Origin: Bradyrhizobium sp. Ec3.3
GTDB lineage: Bacteria > Pseudomonadota > Alphaproteobacteria > Rhizobiales > Xanthobacteraceae
DNA length: 64,000 nucleotides
Assembly: GCF_000472925.1 (NCBI RefSeq)
Contig: NZ_AXAS01000003.1
Location: 322-64,321 of the forward strand
Reading direction: 5' to 3'
The notes beneath the pieces were generated by a model. That model was given only the letters and a program-made list of their open reading frames with translations, was not told where the DNA came from and searched no databases. Below are positions 15,538 to 24,710 of the stretch, piece by piece (the stretch's first letter is position 1; the number at the start of each line of letters is the position of its first letter). The position numbers and the translations under genes were made by a program.

Positions 15538-17652
15538 ATGGAGGATCGCGACAGGCAGGTCGCCGACAACGGCCCGCCGGAGCCGCTCGGCTCGCTCGCC
15601 TTGGGCGGGTTGCTCGAGCAGGCCGTCAACAATCTTTGGCTTGGCATCATCCTGTTCAACCGGAGCCGCGAAGTCATCTACTGCAACCAGCGCTACATGG
15701 ACATGTACGGGCTTGCGCCGGACGAAGTGCGGCCGGGCACACCGGTCAGCAATCTGATCCAGCACCGGCTCAAGCTCGGATTGAAGGTCCGCGGCGAGGC
15801 CGATGACTATGTTCGTGCCCGCACGGAGCGCACGATCGTCAGCGAACGGGCCGTGCAGGACTTCGCGGACGGGCGGATCATCGCCTATACCGTTCACCCT
15901 CTGCCGGACGGCGGCGGCATGGCCACCCACGAGGACATCACCGAGCGCGAGGAGCTCAGCGCACGGCTGCAACAGCGCAACATGCAGTTCGACATCGCGA
16001 TCAACAACATGTCGCACGGGCTGTGCTTCTTCGATGCCAATCACCGGCTGATCGTGTGCAACAAGGACTTCATCGACATGTACGGGCTGCCGCCTGAGCG
16101 TGTCCGTCCCGGCACGCCCCTGTCGGACATCGTCGACATGCGCTTTGAGGCCGGCAGCGTGCCCGCGATGTCGCGGGCCGAGTACATGAAATGGCGCACC
16201 GGCGTCGTGGTTTCGGCCGAGCCCGTCGACAGCATCGTCGAGATGCGAAACGGGCGTACCTTCAAGATCCGCCATCGCCCGATGCCGGACCTCGGCTGGG
16301 TGGCGACCCACGAAGACATCACCGAGCAGCGGCGGACCGAGCTCAGAATCGCGCATATGGCGCATCACGACGCGCTGACGGATCTTGCCAATCGCGCCCT
16401 GCTCAACCAGCGGCTCGAGCAGGCGTTCGCATCGAACCAGACCTTTGCCGTGCATCACATCGACCTCGACAAGTTCAAGTCGGTGAACGACACGCTGGGG
16501 CATCATGCCGGCGATGCCCTGCTCAAGGGCGTGAGCGAGCGTCTGCGCCGCCTCGTTCGTCCCGGCGACACGATCGCCCGGATGGGCGGCGACGAATTCG
16601 TCGTCCTGCAAAGCCCGATCAGCGAGGCAAGCGAAGCAAGCACGCTTGCACAGCGCATTATCGGGCAGATGAGCGCGCCGTTCGAGATCGACGCTCAGCA
16701 GACGATCGCGGGGGCAAGCATCGGAATCGCCATTGCGCCGACCGATGGAGCAACACCCGAGCAATTGCTGCGCAACGCCGACCTTGCGCTCTACCGGGCC
16801 AAGAGCGACGGTCGGGGCATGTACCGCTTTTTCGAGCCGGCGATGGACGAGCAGGTGCAAAGCCGCCGCGCATTGGAGCTCGATCTGCGCAAAGCGCTCG
16901 CTGGCGGCGAATTCGAGCTTCACTATCAGCCGCTGGTGAAGAGCCACAGCGGCGCGATCAGCGGCTTCGAGGCGTTGATCCGCTGGCAGCATCCGCAGCG
17001 CGGACTGATCCCTCCGGGCAGCTTCATTCCGCTTGCCGAGGAGATCGGCCTGATCGTGCCGATCGGCGAGTGGGTGATCCGGCAGGCCTGCATGACCGCC
17101 AGCCGGTGGCCAAAGTACCTCCACGTCGCCGTCAACATATCGGCCGTACAATTCCGTTACGCCGGTCTTGCCGAGGTGATCGTGGGCGCGCTCGCGGCCG
17201 CGGGGCTGGACGCCAGCCGGCTCGAAATCGAGATCACCGAGAGCGTCCTCTTGCAGGACAAGGAGGGGACGCTCGCCACGCTGCACCGGCTGCGCGAGCT
17301 CGGGATCCGGATCGCGATGGACGATTTCGGCACCGGCTATTCGTCGCTGACCTATCTGCAATGTTTTCCGTTCGACAAGATCAAGATCGACCGCTCCTTC
17401 GTGCGCGACGTCGCCACCGATGCCGGATCACTCAACATCGTGCGGGCGATTGCTGCGCTCGCAAGCGGGTTGGGAATGACGGCGACGGCGGAAGGCGTCG
17501 AAACGCACGAGCAGCTCGACCGGATCGCGGCGGAAGGATGCACGGAAATGCAGGGCTATCTGTTCAGCCGCCCACTGCCCGCAGCCGAAATCGAGCGCCG
17601 CTTCCTGTCCCCGGAAGCGCCCGCCTTGCCCGACCGGATCGCTGCGGCGTAA
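15538..17652 (+). CDS. PAS-PAS-GGDEF-EAL cyclic-di-GMP turnover protein
   Basis: A 704-residue cytoplasmic signalling protein. Two PAS-type repeats (about 28-140 and 150-270) share the motif DMYGL.P..VRPGTP.S and both end HEDITE. Then GGDEF: DLDKFKSVNDTLG, the inhibitory-site RPGD at 341-344, and intact GGDEF at 350-354. Then EAL from about 460: GFEALIRW at 476-483, EITESVLL, DDFGTGYSSL, KIDRSFV. Both catalytic domains keep their key residues, so it could make and break c-di-GMP. No membrane segments. ATG 15538 has GAAGGGGG upstream. The PAS pair may sense a small ligand, redox state or oxygen. Confidence 0.94.
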   Translation: MEDRDRQVADNGPPEPLGSLALGGLLEQAVNNLWLGIILFNRSREVIYCNQRYMDMYGLAPDEVRPGTPVSNLIQHRLKLGLKVRGEADDYVRARTERTIVSERAVQDFADGRIIAYTVHPLPDGGGMATHEDITEREELSARLQQRNMQFDIAINNMSHGLCFFDANHRLIVCNKDFIDMYGLPPERVRPGTPLSDIVDMRFEAGSVPAMSRAEYMKWRTGVVVSAEPVDSIVEMRNGRTFKIRHRPMPDLGWVATHEDITEQRRTELRIAHMAHHDALTDLANRALLNQRLEQAFASNQTFAVHHIDLDKFKSVNDTLGHHAGDALLKGVSERLRRLVRPGDTIARMGGDEFVVLQSPISEASEASTLAQRIIGQMSAPFEIDAQQTIAGASIGIAIAPTDGATPEQLLRNADLALYRAKSDGRGMYRFFEPAMDEQVQSRRALELDLRKALAGGEFELHYQPLVKSHSGAISGFEALIRWQHPQRGLIPPGSFIPLAEEIGLIVPIGEWVIRQACMTASRWPKYLHVAVNISAVQFRYAGLAEVIVGALAAAGLDASRLEIEITESVLLQDKEGTLATLHRLRELGIRIAMDDFGTGYSSLTYLQCFPFDKIKIDRSFVRDVATDAGSLNIVRAIAALASGLGMTATAEGVETHEQLDRIAAEGCTEMQGYLFSRPLPAAEIERRFLSPEAPALPDRIAAA

Positions 17653-17751
17653 TCGCTTCCGGCAGCGGGGCCGAGCAAGCGATCGCCTTGGCATCAAACG
17701 CAAACCGCCAAGCCCGCGAGCATCGAGTCTCTTGCCGCGCGACAGGTGCGT

Positions 17752-17921
17752 TCCCTCCCCCCTTGCGGGGGAGGGCTAGGGAGGAGGGTGCCGCACGGCG
17801 CGCTCTCTCGGATCTGGCGAAGGGCGACCGCGAGTCCTTGTTGGGGGCATCGCGAGAATCTCGCGCACCTTTTGCTGGGCTACCCCCCTCCCCTGCCCTC
17901 CCCCGCAAGGGGGGAGGGAGC
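17752..17921. repeat. Intergenic inverted repeat, family E (CTCCCC...GGGGAG)
   Basis: CCCTCCCCCCTTGCGGGGGAGGG at the left and CCCTCCCCCGCAAGGGGGGAGGG at the right flank a spacer of about 120 bases. It fills most of the 316-base gap between converging genes (17653-17968); I see no gene there. Related copies are at 22224-22375, 27297-27470 and 50570-50752. Confidence 0.7.
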
Positions 17922-17968
17922 GCAGGGTGTTGCGGGGCGAGAACCGAGCTCCGGGGTGACGAGATCGC

Positions 17969-18487
17969 TCAAAACTCGTTGGCGATCTTGGAGAGCATCG
18001 CGATCAGGGACTCGCGGTTGGCCCCACCCAACAGCTCGTTCAACCGCGCCTCATGCTTGGTGGCGACGAGCTTTTTGGCGCGGCCAAGCACGGCCTTGCC
18101 CTTGTCGGTCAGGACCAGGATGTGCGAGCGACGATCGTTGGTGGAACGGATCCGCGCGCAAAGGTCGCGACTCTCGAGATTATCCAGCATGGCCACGAAA
18201 TTCGGGCGCAGGATGCCGAGCGTGGAGGCGATCTCGGTTTGATTGCGGCCGGGATTCTTTTCGACCAGCAACAGCACGGAAAACTGCGCCGGCGTGAGCT
18301 GGAGCGAAGCCATGCAGCGCAGGAAGTTCTCGAATACCTTGAGCTGGGCGCGCTTGAGCACGTAGCCGAGCTGTTCGGAGAGCTCGCCAAGCTGAAGCGC
18401 CTCGCCGGCTTCATCGCTGGCGTCCCTGCGCGCCCTGGCTGCCTCCGCGCCCTTTGCCGTTGCTTCCGCCGCCTTGGAAACGGTCAT
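17969..18487 (-). CDS. MarR-family transcriptional regulator
   Basis: A 172-residue MarR-type winged-helix protein. After an alanine-rich leader of about 30 residues, the DNA-binding part reads LTPAQFSVLLLVEKNPGRNQTEIASTLGILRPNFVAMLDNLESRDLCARIRSTNDRRSHILVLTDKGKAVL. The wing DRRSHILVLTDKG is typical. It is divergent from a Liv-type ABC operon (174-base gap with an AT-rich dyad region), so it likely controls that transporter in response to an aromatic or other carboxylic ligand or its CoA thioester. That role is inferred from position only. Confidence 0.9.
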   Translation of the reverse strand: MTVSKAAEATAKGAEAARARRDASDEAGEALQLGELSEQLGYVLKRAQLKVFENFLRCMASLQLTPAQFSVLLLVEKNPGRNQTEIASTLGILRPNFVAMLDNLESRDLCARIRSTNDRRSHILVLTDKGKAVLGRAKKLVATKHEARLNELLGGANRESLIAMLSKIANEF

Positions 18488-18540
18488 CGCCTGTTGCTCG
18501 CAATCCCGTTAGATTTAAGCCCGGTGTTCCCCGGCCCTTG

Positions 18541-18580
18541 AAGTTATATTCGATAATTGTTATTGACCATATCAAATATC
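18541..18580. promoter_or_regulatory. AT-rich dyad region between marR and the second ABC operon
   Basis: In a GC-rich genome this 40-base AT-rich patch stands out. It contains ATAA-TTG-TTAT (18553-18563), TTGA-CCATA-TCAA (18563-18575) and ATAT-CAA-ATAT (18569-18579) as overlapping inverted repeats, and a -35-like TTGACC at 18563. It is the best candidate for the MarR operator and for the promoters of both divergent units. Confidence 0.45.
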
Positions 18581-18661
18581 GTCAGCGATTTTCAATGGCT
18601 GTGAGGGACGATCCACCGCGAAACGGGGATCGGTCCGGATCTTAAGGGGGAGCGTCCGGTC

Positions 18662-19702
18662 TTGAATACCACCATCCTGCTGTTCCTTCTCCAGGACGGC
18701 ATCACCAACGGCGCGATCTACGCGCTGCTCGGACTGGCGCTGGTGCTGGTGTTCGCCGTCACCCGCGTCATCCTGATTCCACAAGGCGAATTCGTCACGT
18801 ATGGCGCGCTGACCTATGCCTCGCTCGCCTCCGGCCAGATGCCGGGCACGGCCAAGCTTGCGCTCGCGATGGGCATCGTCGCCTTTGTGTTCGACCTTTT
18901 CGCGGCGCGCAAAGCGCTGCACGGGCGGTTGATCCTCCGCACCTTCCTCACCAACATCGTGCTGCCGGGAATCGTGCTGGCGGCGATCCTTTACTTCGCC
19001 GGCCAGAAGCCGCCGGTTGCGATCTCGATGGCGCTGTCGCTCGTCATCGTCGCGCTGATCGGCGTATCGCTCTATCGCATCGTCTTCCAGCCACTGGCGC
19101 ACACCTCGGTGCTCGTGCTGCTGATCGCCTCCGTCGGCGTCCATCTTGCGCTGCAGGGCCTCGGCCTTCTGTTCTTCGGCGCCGAAGGCCAGCGCGGACC
19201 GGCGGTGCTGTCGACGGCCTTCACGCTCGGCGCGTTGCGCTTCACCGGCCAGAGCATCACGGTCTACGGCATCACCATCGCCTTCATCGTCGGCCTCTGG
19301 CTGTTCTTCGGCTTCACGCGCTACGGCAAGGCGCTGCGCGCGACCGCCGTCAACCGGCTGGGGGCGCGGCTCGCCGGCATCCGCACCTCGCTGTCGGGGC
19401 AGATCGCCTTCCTGCTGGCGTCCGTGATCGGTGCGCTGTCGGGCATACTGATCGTCCCGATTACAACTCTCTACTACGACAGCGGCTTCCTGATCGGCCT
19501 GAAGGGCTTCGTCGCCGCGATCATCGGCGGCCTCGTCAGCTATCCCTTGACGGCGATCGCCGCGCTCTTTGTCGGCATCGTCGAGGCGTTCTCGTCCTTC
19601 TACGCCAGCAACTACAAGGAGGTCATCGTCTTCATGCTCCTGATCCCGGTGCTGCTGCTGCGCTCGCTCGCGGCCCCCGCGGTCGAGGAAGAGAAGGACT
19701 GA
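18662..19702 (+). CDS. livH: Liv-type ABC transporter permease, LivH family (second operon)
   Basis: A 346-residue LivH-type permease, longer than the 292-residue one at the left of the window. The N-terminus MNTTILLFLLQDGITNGAIYALLGLALVLVFAVTRVILIPQGEFVTYGAL is typical. The usual cytoplasmic loop appears as FTRYGKALRATAVNRLGARLAGI. About 50 extra residues lie between the first helices (YASLASGQMPGTAKLALAMGIVAFVFDLFAARKAL). The start is TTG 18662, about 11 bases after AAGGGGGA. It is followed after 5 bases by a fused LivM-LivG gene. The operon has no binding protein in view. Confidence 0.9.
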   Translation: MNTTILLFLLQDGITNGAIYALLGLALVLVFAVTRVILIPQGEFVTYGALTYASLASGQMPGTAKLALAMGIVAFVFDLFAARKALHGRLILRTFLTNIVLPGIVLAAILYFAGQKPPVAISMALSLVIVALIGVSLYRIVFQPLAHTSVLVLLIASVGVHLALQGLGLLFFGAEGQRGPAVLSTAFTLGALRFTGQSITVYGITIAFIVGLWLFFGFTRYGKALRATAVNRLGARLAGIRTSLSGQIAFLLASVIGALSGILIVPITTLYYDSGFLIGLKGFVAAIIGGLVSYPLTAIAALFVGIVEAFSSFYASNYKEVIVFMLLIPVLLLRSLAAPAVEEEKD

Positions 19703-19707
19703 GCGCG

Positions 19708-21477
19708 ATGAACGGCCGGCTCCCCATTCTCGTCTTCGCGCTTGTCATGGCGGCGATCCCGTTCATTCCCGGCATGCCGCCGTTCTGGATCGTGCTCCTG
19801 GACAATATCGGCCTCGCCGCGCTGGTCGCGATGGGCCTCGTGCTGCTGACCGGCGTCGGCGGCCTCACCTCGTTCGGACAGGCGGCCTTCGTCGGCTTCG
19901 GCGCCTACACTACTGCAGTGCTGTCGACGGCGTATGGCCTGTCGCCCTGGCTGACCTTGCCGCTTTCGCTGCTCGTCAGCGGCCTGTTCGCGGTGCTGCT
20001 CGGGCTGATCACGGTCCGCCTTTCGGGCCACTATCTTCCGCTCGGCACGCTGGCCTGGGGGCTCGGACTGTTCTACCTCTTCAGCAAGCTCGAATTTCTG
20101 GGGCGTAACGACGGCATCTCCGCGATCCCCCCGCTATCGATCGGCACGTTCAAGATGCTCTCACCCGGCTCGATCTATTACGCGATCTGGGTTGCGGTGA
20201 TCGTCTCGGCGCTGCTCACCATGAACCTGCTGGACTCCCGCACCGGCCGCGCCATCCGCGCGCTCAGGCGTGGGCATGTCGCAGCCGAAGCCTTTGGCGT
20301 GCAGACGCCGCGTGCCAAGCTGCTGGTGTTCATCCATGCCGCCGTGCTCGCAGGTCTCTCCGGCTGGCTCTATGCGCATCTCCAGCGCGCCGTGAATCCG
20401 ACGCCGTTCGGCGCGCAGGCGGGCATCGAGTATCTCTTCATCGCAGTGGTCGGCGGCGCCGGCTATGTCTGGGGCGGCGTTCTCGGCGCAGCGATCGTCG
20501 TGATCCTGAAGGAGGTGCTGCAGAGCTATCTGCCGCTCATCCTGCCGGGCTCAGGACAGGTCGAGACCATCGTGTTCGGCATCATGCTGGTGGCGCTCTT
20601 GCAGCTTGCGCCCGGCGGCGTCTGGCCGTGGCTGATGTCGTTCCTGCCGCAGAAGGCAGGCGGCAGGAAGCCCGACACCTCGCTGACCCTGCCGGCACGC
20701 TTCCGCGCGCCCGGCGAGGCAAGCGTGCTGCTCCAGGTCGAAAAGGCGCGAAAGCAGTTCGGCGGCGTGATCGCGGTGAACAATGTCTCCTTCGACGTCC
20801 AGGCCCGCGAGATCGTCGCGCTGATCGGCCCGAACGGCGCCGGAAAGAGCACGACGTTCAACCTGATCACCGGTGTGCTGTCGGCCACTTCGGGCTCGAT
20901 CTCGGTGCTCGGCAAGAAGGTCGACAAGGCCCCGCCTCAGGAGATCGTCAAGCTCGGCATTTCCCGCACCTTCCAGCACGTGAAGCTGGTGCCCGACATG
21001 ACCGTGCTGGAAAACGTCGCGATCGGCGCGCATCTGCGCGGCCATTCCGGCCCCATTGCCTCGATGCTGCGGCTCGACCGCGCTGACGAGGCGCGGCTGC
21101 TGGCGGAAGCCGCGCGCCAGATCGAGCGCGTCGGCTTGGGCGAGCAGATGCATCAGCTCGCGGGCTCGCTCTCGCTCGGACAACAGCGCATCGTCGAGAT
21201 CGCACGCGCGTTGTGCGTCGATCCGATGCTGCTGCTGCTGGACGAACCGGCCGCCGGCCTGCGCCACATGGAGAAGCAGCAGCTCGCCAAGCTGCTGCGC
21301 GACTTGCGCGACGGCGGCATGAGCGTGCTGCTGGTCGAGCACGACATGGGCTTCGTGATGAATCTGGCCGACCGGATCGTGGTGCTCGATTTCGGTACCA
21401 AGATCGCGGAAGGCACGCCCGCCACGATCAAGACCAATCCCGAAGTGATCAAGGCCTATCTCGGAGTGGCGGCATGA
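19708..21477 (+). CDS. Fused LivM permease-LivG ATPase
   Basis: A 589-residue fusion. Residues 1-320 form a LivM permease ([24 protein letters not shown]; loop [23 protein letters not shown]). Residues from about 340 form a LivG ATPase with Walker [10 protein letters not shown], the Q-loop region [20 protein letters not shown], signature LSLGQQR, Walker [12 protein letters not shown] and switch [10 protein letters not shown] linker with [21 protein letters not shown] joins them. Such fusions are known in the HAAT transporters. It sits between livH and livF, overlapping livF by ATGA. Confidence 0.94.
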   Translation: MNGRLPILVFALVMAAIPFIPGMPPFWIVLLDNIGLAALVAMGLVLLTGVGGLTSFGQAAFVGFGAYTTAVLSTAYGLSPWLTLPLSLLVSGLFAVLLGLITVRLSGHYLPLGTLAWGLGLFYLFSKLEFLGRNDGISAIPPLSIGTFKMLSPGSIYYAIWVAVIVSALLTMNLLDSRTGRAIRALRRGHVAAEAFGVQTPRAKLLVFIHAAVLAGLSGWLYAHLQRAVNPTPFGAQAGIEYLFIAVVGGAGYVWGGVLGAAIVVILKEVLQSYLPLILPGSGQVETIVFGIMLVALLQLAPGGVWPWLMSFLPQKAGGRKPDTSLTLPARFRAPGEASVLLQVEKARKQFGGVIAVNNVSFDVQAREIVALIGPNGAGKSTTFNLITGVLSATSGSISVLGKKVDKAPPQEIVKLGISRTFQHVKLVPDMTVLENVAIGAHLRGHSGPIASMLRLDRADEARLLAEAARQIERVGLGEQMHQLAGSLSLGQQRIVEIARALCVDPMLLLLDEPAAGLRHMEKQQLAKLLRDLRDGGMSVLLVEHDMGFVMNLADRIVVLDFGTKIAEGTPATIKTNPEVIKAYLGVAA

Positions 21478-22205
21478 GCGCGCTGTTGTCAGTCACCGAC
21501 GCGCATGTGTCGTACGGCAAGGTCGAGGCGGTCCGCTCGGCCTCGCTCGAGGTCGGAGCGAACGAGATCGTCACCATCGTCGGCGCCAACGGCGCCGGCA
21601 AGACCACGCTGCTCTCCGCCATCATGGGTATCCTGCCGCTGAAGGGCCGCGTCGCCTTTGCCGGGCAGGATCTCGCCCGGCTCGACATCGAGGACCGCGT
21701 CGCGATGGGGCTAGGGCTCGTGCCGGAGCACCGCGAATTGTTCGTGACCATGAATGTCGAGGACAATCTGGAGCTCGGGGCCTTCCGCATCGAGAAGAGC
21801 AGGGCGAAGAGCTCGATCGAGCGCGTCTACGCGCTGTTCCCGCGGCTGAAGGAGCGGCGCAAGCAGCTCGCCGGCACGTTGTCCGGCGGCGAGCAGCAGA
21901 TGCTCGCAATGGGCCGCGCGCTGATGGGAGAACCGAAACTGCTGATGCTGGACGAGCCGAGCCTGGGCCTGGCTCCGATTATCGTCGCCGACATTTTCCG
22001 CATCGTCATCGAGCTGCGCGCCAGCGGCGTCTCGGTGTTGCTGGTCGAGCAGAATGCACAGGCCGCGCTGAAGATCGCTGACAAGGCTTACGTGATGGAG
22101 CTCGGCGAGTTCGTGCTAAGCGGAAAGGCCAGCGACATCGCGGCCAACGAGCGCGTCGCGGCGAGCTATCTCGGCTTCCAGCACGAAGGTGAGAGTGCGC
22201 TGTAG
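21474..22205 (+). CDS. livF: Liv-type ABC transporter ATP-binding protein, LivF family (second operon)
   Basis: A 243-residue LivF ATPase. Walker A GANGAGKTT, signature TLSGGEQQMLAMGRAL, Walker B LLMLDEPSLGLAP, and the LivF-type switch VLLVEQNAQAAL. ATG 21474 overlaps the stop of the LivM-LivG fusion. Together with livH and the fusion this makes a full membrane and ATPase set, so the binding protein must come from elsewhere, for example another locus or one of the orphan binding proteins of this window. An upstream in-frame extension is antisense-like and was dropped. Confidence 0.94.
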   Translation: MSALLSVTDAHVSYGKVEAVRSASLEVGANEIVTIVGANGAGKTTLLSAIMGILPLKGRVAFAGQDLARLDIEDRVAMGLGLVPEHRELFVTMNVEDNLELGAFRIEKSRAKSSIERVYALFPRLKERRKQLAGTLSGGEQQMLAMGRALMGEPKLLMLDEPSLGLAPIIVADIFRIVIELRASGVSVLLVEQNAQAALKIADKAYVMELGEFVLSGKASDIAANERVAASYLGFQHEGESAL

Positions 22206-22223
22206 TCTTGCCGCGAACTCCAC

Positions 22224-22375
22224 TTCCCTTCTCCCCTTGTGGGAGAAGGTGGCGCGAAGCGCCGGATGAGGGGTTCTATCCGCGAATTCATGCGAGAGAT
22301 TTACTCGTGGAGAGAGACCCCTCACCCGTCTCGCCGCTACGCGGCGAGCCACCCTCTCCCACAAGGGGAGAGGGG
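22224..22375. repeat. Intergenic inverted repeat, family E
   Basis: The left arm has TTCTCCCCTTGTGGGAGAAGG, the right arm CCCTCTCCCACAAGGGGAGAGGG, with GGATGAGGGG and CCCCTCAC half-sites between them. It lies between the livF end and the converging PNPOx-like gene, and may act as a bidirectional terminator. Confidence 0.7.
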
Positions 22376-22410
22376 CAGCGTCTTCGCTGCGCTAGTTTGA
22401 ATGCGACACT

Positions 22411-23034
22411 TCAGCTAACCACCGTCCGCCCCTTCAGCGCCGCCACCTCCGCCTCCAGCTCCGCAATCCTTGCATCGCGTGCCGCGAGTGCTGCGGCGAC
22501 ATCCGCCGCGTCGAATTTCTGCGGGATGTGCTGCGGGCAGTTGGTGTCCCAGGCTTCGATCCTGAACACGATGACCTGCTCGGGGCGGGCCTTGTAGCCT
22601 TTTGGCATCAGCGACTGCGTCAGCGCAGGATCGTCCTCCACCACGCGCGCTTCGCCCCAGATCTTCACCCTGCGGCGATGGGCGTAGTCCATCACGAAGA
22701 TATAGGCTTTTGGATTTTCGGAGAGATTTCCTTGCGTGAGGTACTGCCGGTTGCCGGCGTAGTCGGCGAAGGCGAGCGTCTGCTTGTCCAGCACCTTCAA
22801 AAAGCCCTTGGGACCACCGCGGTGCTGGATATAGGGCTGGCCGTCGGCTGAGGCCGTGGCGAGATAGAAACTGCTGGCATCGGCCAGAAACGCCGCGAGA
22901 TTTTCGTCGACCTCCGTGCGCCAACCGCGCTGCTCGGCGTGGGAATAGGCCTCGCGCGAGCCTTTTCGCGTCTGAATCGATTTGACTGCCGGCGTGAAGG
23001 CGACGTCGCTGGCATAGGTATGGGCGGACGGCAT
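22411..23034 (-). CDS. Pyridoxamine 5'-phosphate oxidase-like flavin-binding protein
   Basis: A 207-residue split-barrel protein of the PNPOx-like superfamily. Family-like blocks are FLADASSFYLATASADGQPYIQHRGGPKGFLKVLD, FADYAGNRQYLTQGNL and VKIWGEARVVEDD. The C-terminal 35 residues are a coiled-coil-like tail (DVAAALAARDARIAELEAEVAALKG). Such proteins bind FMN or F420 and act on unknown small molecules. GGAGGT precedes ATG 23034. It is divergent from a LysR gene 118 bases away, which probably regulates it. It is not likely to be true PdxH. Confidence 0.85.
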   Translation of the reverse strand: MPSAHTYASDVAFTPAVKSIQTRKGSREAYSHAEQRGWRTEVDENLAAFLADASSFYLATASADGQPYIQHRGGPKGFLKVLDKQTLAFADYAGNRQYLTQGNLSENPKAYIFVMDYAHRRRVKIWGEARVVEDDPALTQSLMPKGYKARPEQVIVFRIEAWDTNCPQHIPQKFDAADVAAALAARDARIAELEAEVAALKGRTVVS

Positions 23035-23152
23035 CGGAGCACCTCCAAGACACCTGGCGCGTTCTCGCGTCTCTCACACGCGAGAATATGGCCTCCTTTC
23101 GATTTAGAACAATCAGCCCGCTTGACACTTCATCGTTGCGATATATGCAATA

Positions 23153-24043
23153 ATGGCCATGGACAGGCTCGAGGCCATGCACGTCTTCGTCACCGTCGCG
23201 GAGCTGCGCGGCTTTGCGCCGGCGGCACGAAAACTGCGGCTGTCGCCCTCGGCGGTGACGCGGCTGATCGCGGCGCTGGAGGAACATCTCGGCGCCCGGC
23301 TGTTGCAGCGGACCACGCGGCAGGTCACGCTGACCGACGTCGGCACGCGCTATCTGGAGCGCGCGCGGCGGATCCTCGCCGATGTCGAGGAGGCCGACAG
23401 CTCCGCGCGGGAGGAGCGCAACCGGCCGAGCGGACGTCTCGTGGTGTCGGCACCGGTCGGGTTCGGCCGGCTCCATGTCGGGCCGGTCATGACCGCCTAT
23501 CTCAAGCGCTATCCCGAAGTCGCCTGCGAACTCAGGCTGTCGGATCATCTCGTCAACCTCGTGGAAGACGCCGTCGATGCCGCGGTGCGGATCGGCCATC
23601 TCGCCGACTCGTCTCTGGTCGCGCGCCAGGTCGGCGAGATGAGGCGCATCGTCGTGGCCTCGCCCGGCTATCTGAAGCGGTACGGCGAACCAAAGACGCC
23701 GGAGGCGCTGCTCGAGCATCAGACCATCCAGTTCGGCCCGGCGACCGACCGACGCTTCCTGCGCGACGGGCGCGAGATCGAGGTGACACCGTCTCCCCGC
23801 TTCATCAGCAACAGCGCCGACGCGGCCCTGCAATATGCCGAAGCCGGCGGCGGCGTGACGCGCGTGCTGGCCTATCAGGCCGCCGAGGGCTTGAGGCGCG
23901 GCCGCCTGAAAATCGTGCTGGCGAAGTATGAGCTGCCGGCGCTGCCGATCCACATCGTCTATCCGACCTCGCGGCTGCTCTCGGCCAAGGTGCGCGCATT
24001 CATCGATCTCGTGGTGGAGACGACGAACTGGCGGTTCGGGTAG
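23153..24043 (+). CDS. LysR-family transcriptional regulator
   Basis: A 296-residue LysR protein. The N-terminal HTH is MDRLEAMHVFVTVAELRGFAPAARKLRLSPSAVTRLIAALEEHLGARLLQRTTRQVTLTDVG, and the effector-binding domain follows from about residue 90. The short motif STRLLSAKVRAFIDLVVE at the end is typical of the CrgA/DmlR-like subgroup. It is divergent from the PNPOx-like gene. A TTGACA at 23122 could be a -35, but the gap to the start is too short for an ordinary promoter with leader. ATG 23153 or 23159 may be used. Confidence 0.92.
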   Translation: MAMDRLEAMHVFVTVAELRGFAPAARKLRLSPSAVTRLIAALEEHLGARLLQRTTRQVTLTDVGTRYLERARRILADVEEADSSAREERNRPSGRLVVSAPVGFGRLHVGPVMTAYLKRYPEVACELRLSDHLVNLVEDAVDAAVRIGHLADSSLVARQVGEMRRIVVASPGYLKRYGEPKTPEALLEHQTIQFGPATDRRFLRDGREIEVTPSPRFISNSADAALQYAEAGGGVTRVLAYQAAEGLRRGRLKIVLAKYELPALPIHIVYPTSRLLSAKVRAFIDLVVETTNWRFG

Positions 24044-24047
24044 CTCT

Positions 24048-24156
24048 CGTGCCCCGGACGCGGCGGAGCAGGCACTGATGCGGCCCATCTCTTCGCGGAC
24101 GCATGGGTCCCGGCTCTGCGGAGCGGCACTTCGCGCCGCACCGCGTCCGGGACACA
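24048..24156. repeat. Intergenic inverted repeat, family C (CCCCGGACGC...GCGTCCGGGACAC)
   Basis: GTGCCCCGGACGCGGCGGAGC on the left pairs imperfectly with CGCACCGCGTCCGGGACAC on the right; an inner GGGTCCCGGCTCTGCGGAGCGGCAC pairs with parts of the left arm. Copies at 44423-44535, 47163-47281 and 55336-55499. It sits between converging genes. Confidence 0.7.
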
Positions 24157-24163
24157 AGACCGT

Positions 24164-24583
24164 TCACTCCTTCTTCGGCACCACGCGGAACGTGCCGCTG
24201 GCCCGCGCGATCACGACGTCGTCGGCCTTGATCAACGACTGCGCGAAGCAGATGGTGCTGCCGGTCTTGATCACCTCGCTCTCGACCGCACACCACTGGC
24301 CGATCTCGGCCGCGCCGACATAGTCGACGGCGAGCGAGATCGTCACGAAGGAGGTCCTCCAGCCCGTCGCCTGCGCGCAGCTATAGCCCATCGCGGCATC
24401 GGCAAGGGCGGCAATGAGACCGCCGTGAATGAGCCCGCGCGCGTTCGTGTGCGGCTTTGCCAGCCGCAACCCAACGATCACGGCCTTGTCGGTGCGCTTT
24501 GAATAGAGCGGCTCCCAGGGATCGGTGAGTGGGCTTTTGCGGAAATGCGGCTCGAAGCCGTCGGGAATGGCGGTGGCGCTCAT
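24164..24583 (-). CDS. PaaI-type hotdog thioesterase
   Basis: A 139-residue hotdog-fold protein of the PaaI/YdiI type. The motif ARGLIHGGLIAALADAAMGYSC has the conserved HGG and the acidic residue of this family. It hydrolyses acyl- or aryl-CoA thioesters in the cytoplasm. I chose ATG 24583; ATG 24589, two codons earlier, leaves no room for the GCGAG upstream. It lies near pobA but is separated by a repeat, and transcription of both is on the minus strand. Its substrate is unknown; phenylacetyl-CoA or ring-hydroxylated aryl-CoA are family examples. Confidence 0.88.
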   Translation of the reverse strand: MSATAIPDGFEPHFRKSPLTDPWEPLYSKRTDKAVIVGLRLAKPHTNARGLIHGGLIAALADAAMGYSCAQATGWRTSFVTISLAVDYVGAAEIGQWCAVESEVIKTGSTICFAQSLIKADDVVIARASGTFRVVPKKE

Positions 24584-24710
24584 ATGCATCTCGCATCGTT
24601 GATTGCCGCCATTGAACGCGATGGACGTGACGGATGCATCACCTACAAAGTTTTAAACGACATTTGCGCGGGCGTTTGAAATGGGCACTCGGCTGTCACG
24701 TCACGAAGAT

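Noticed and set aside
15424-17361. Minus-strand ORF of 645 codons opposite the GGDEF-EAL gene
   Set aside because: It is a shadow frame of a gene with intact GGDEF and EAL motifs.
23122-23150. TTGACA with a TATATG as a promoter for the LysR gene
   Set aside because: The spacer would be about 14 bases and the -10 would run into the start codon; a leaderless transcript is possible but unsupported.
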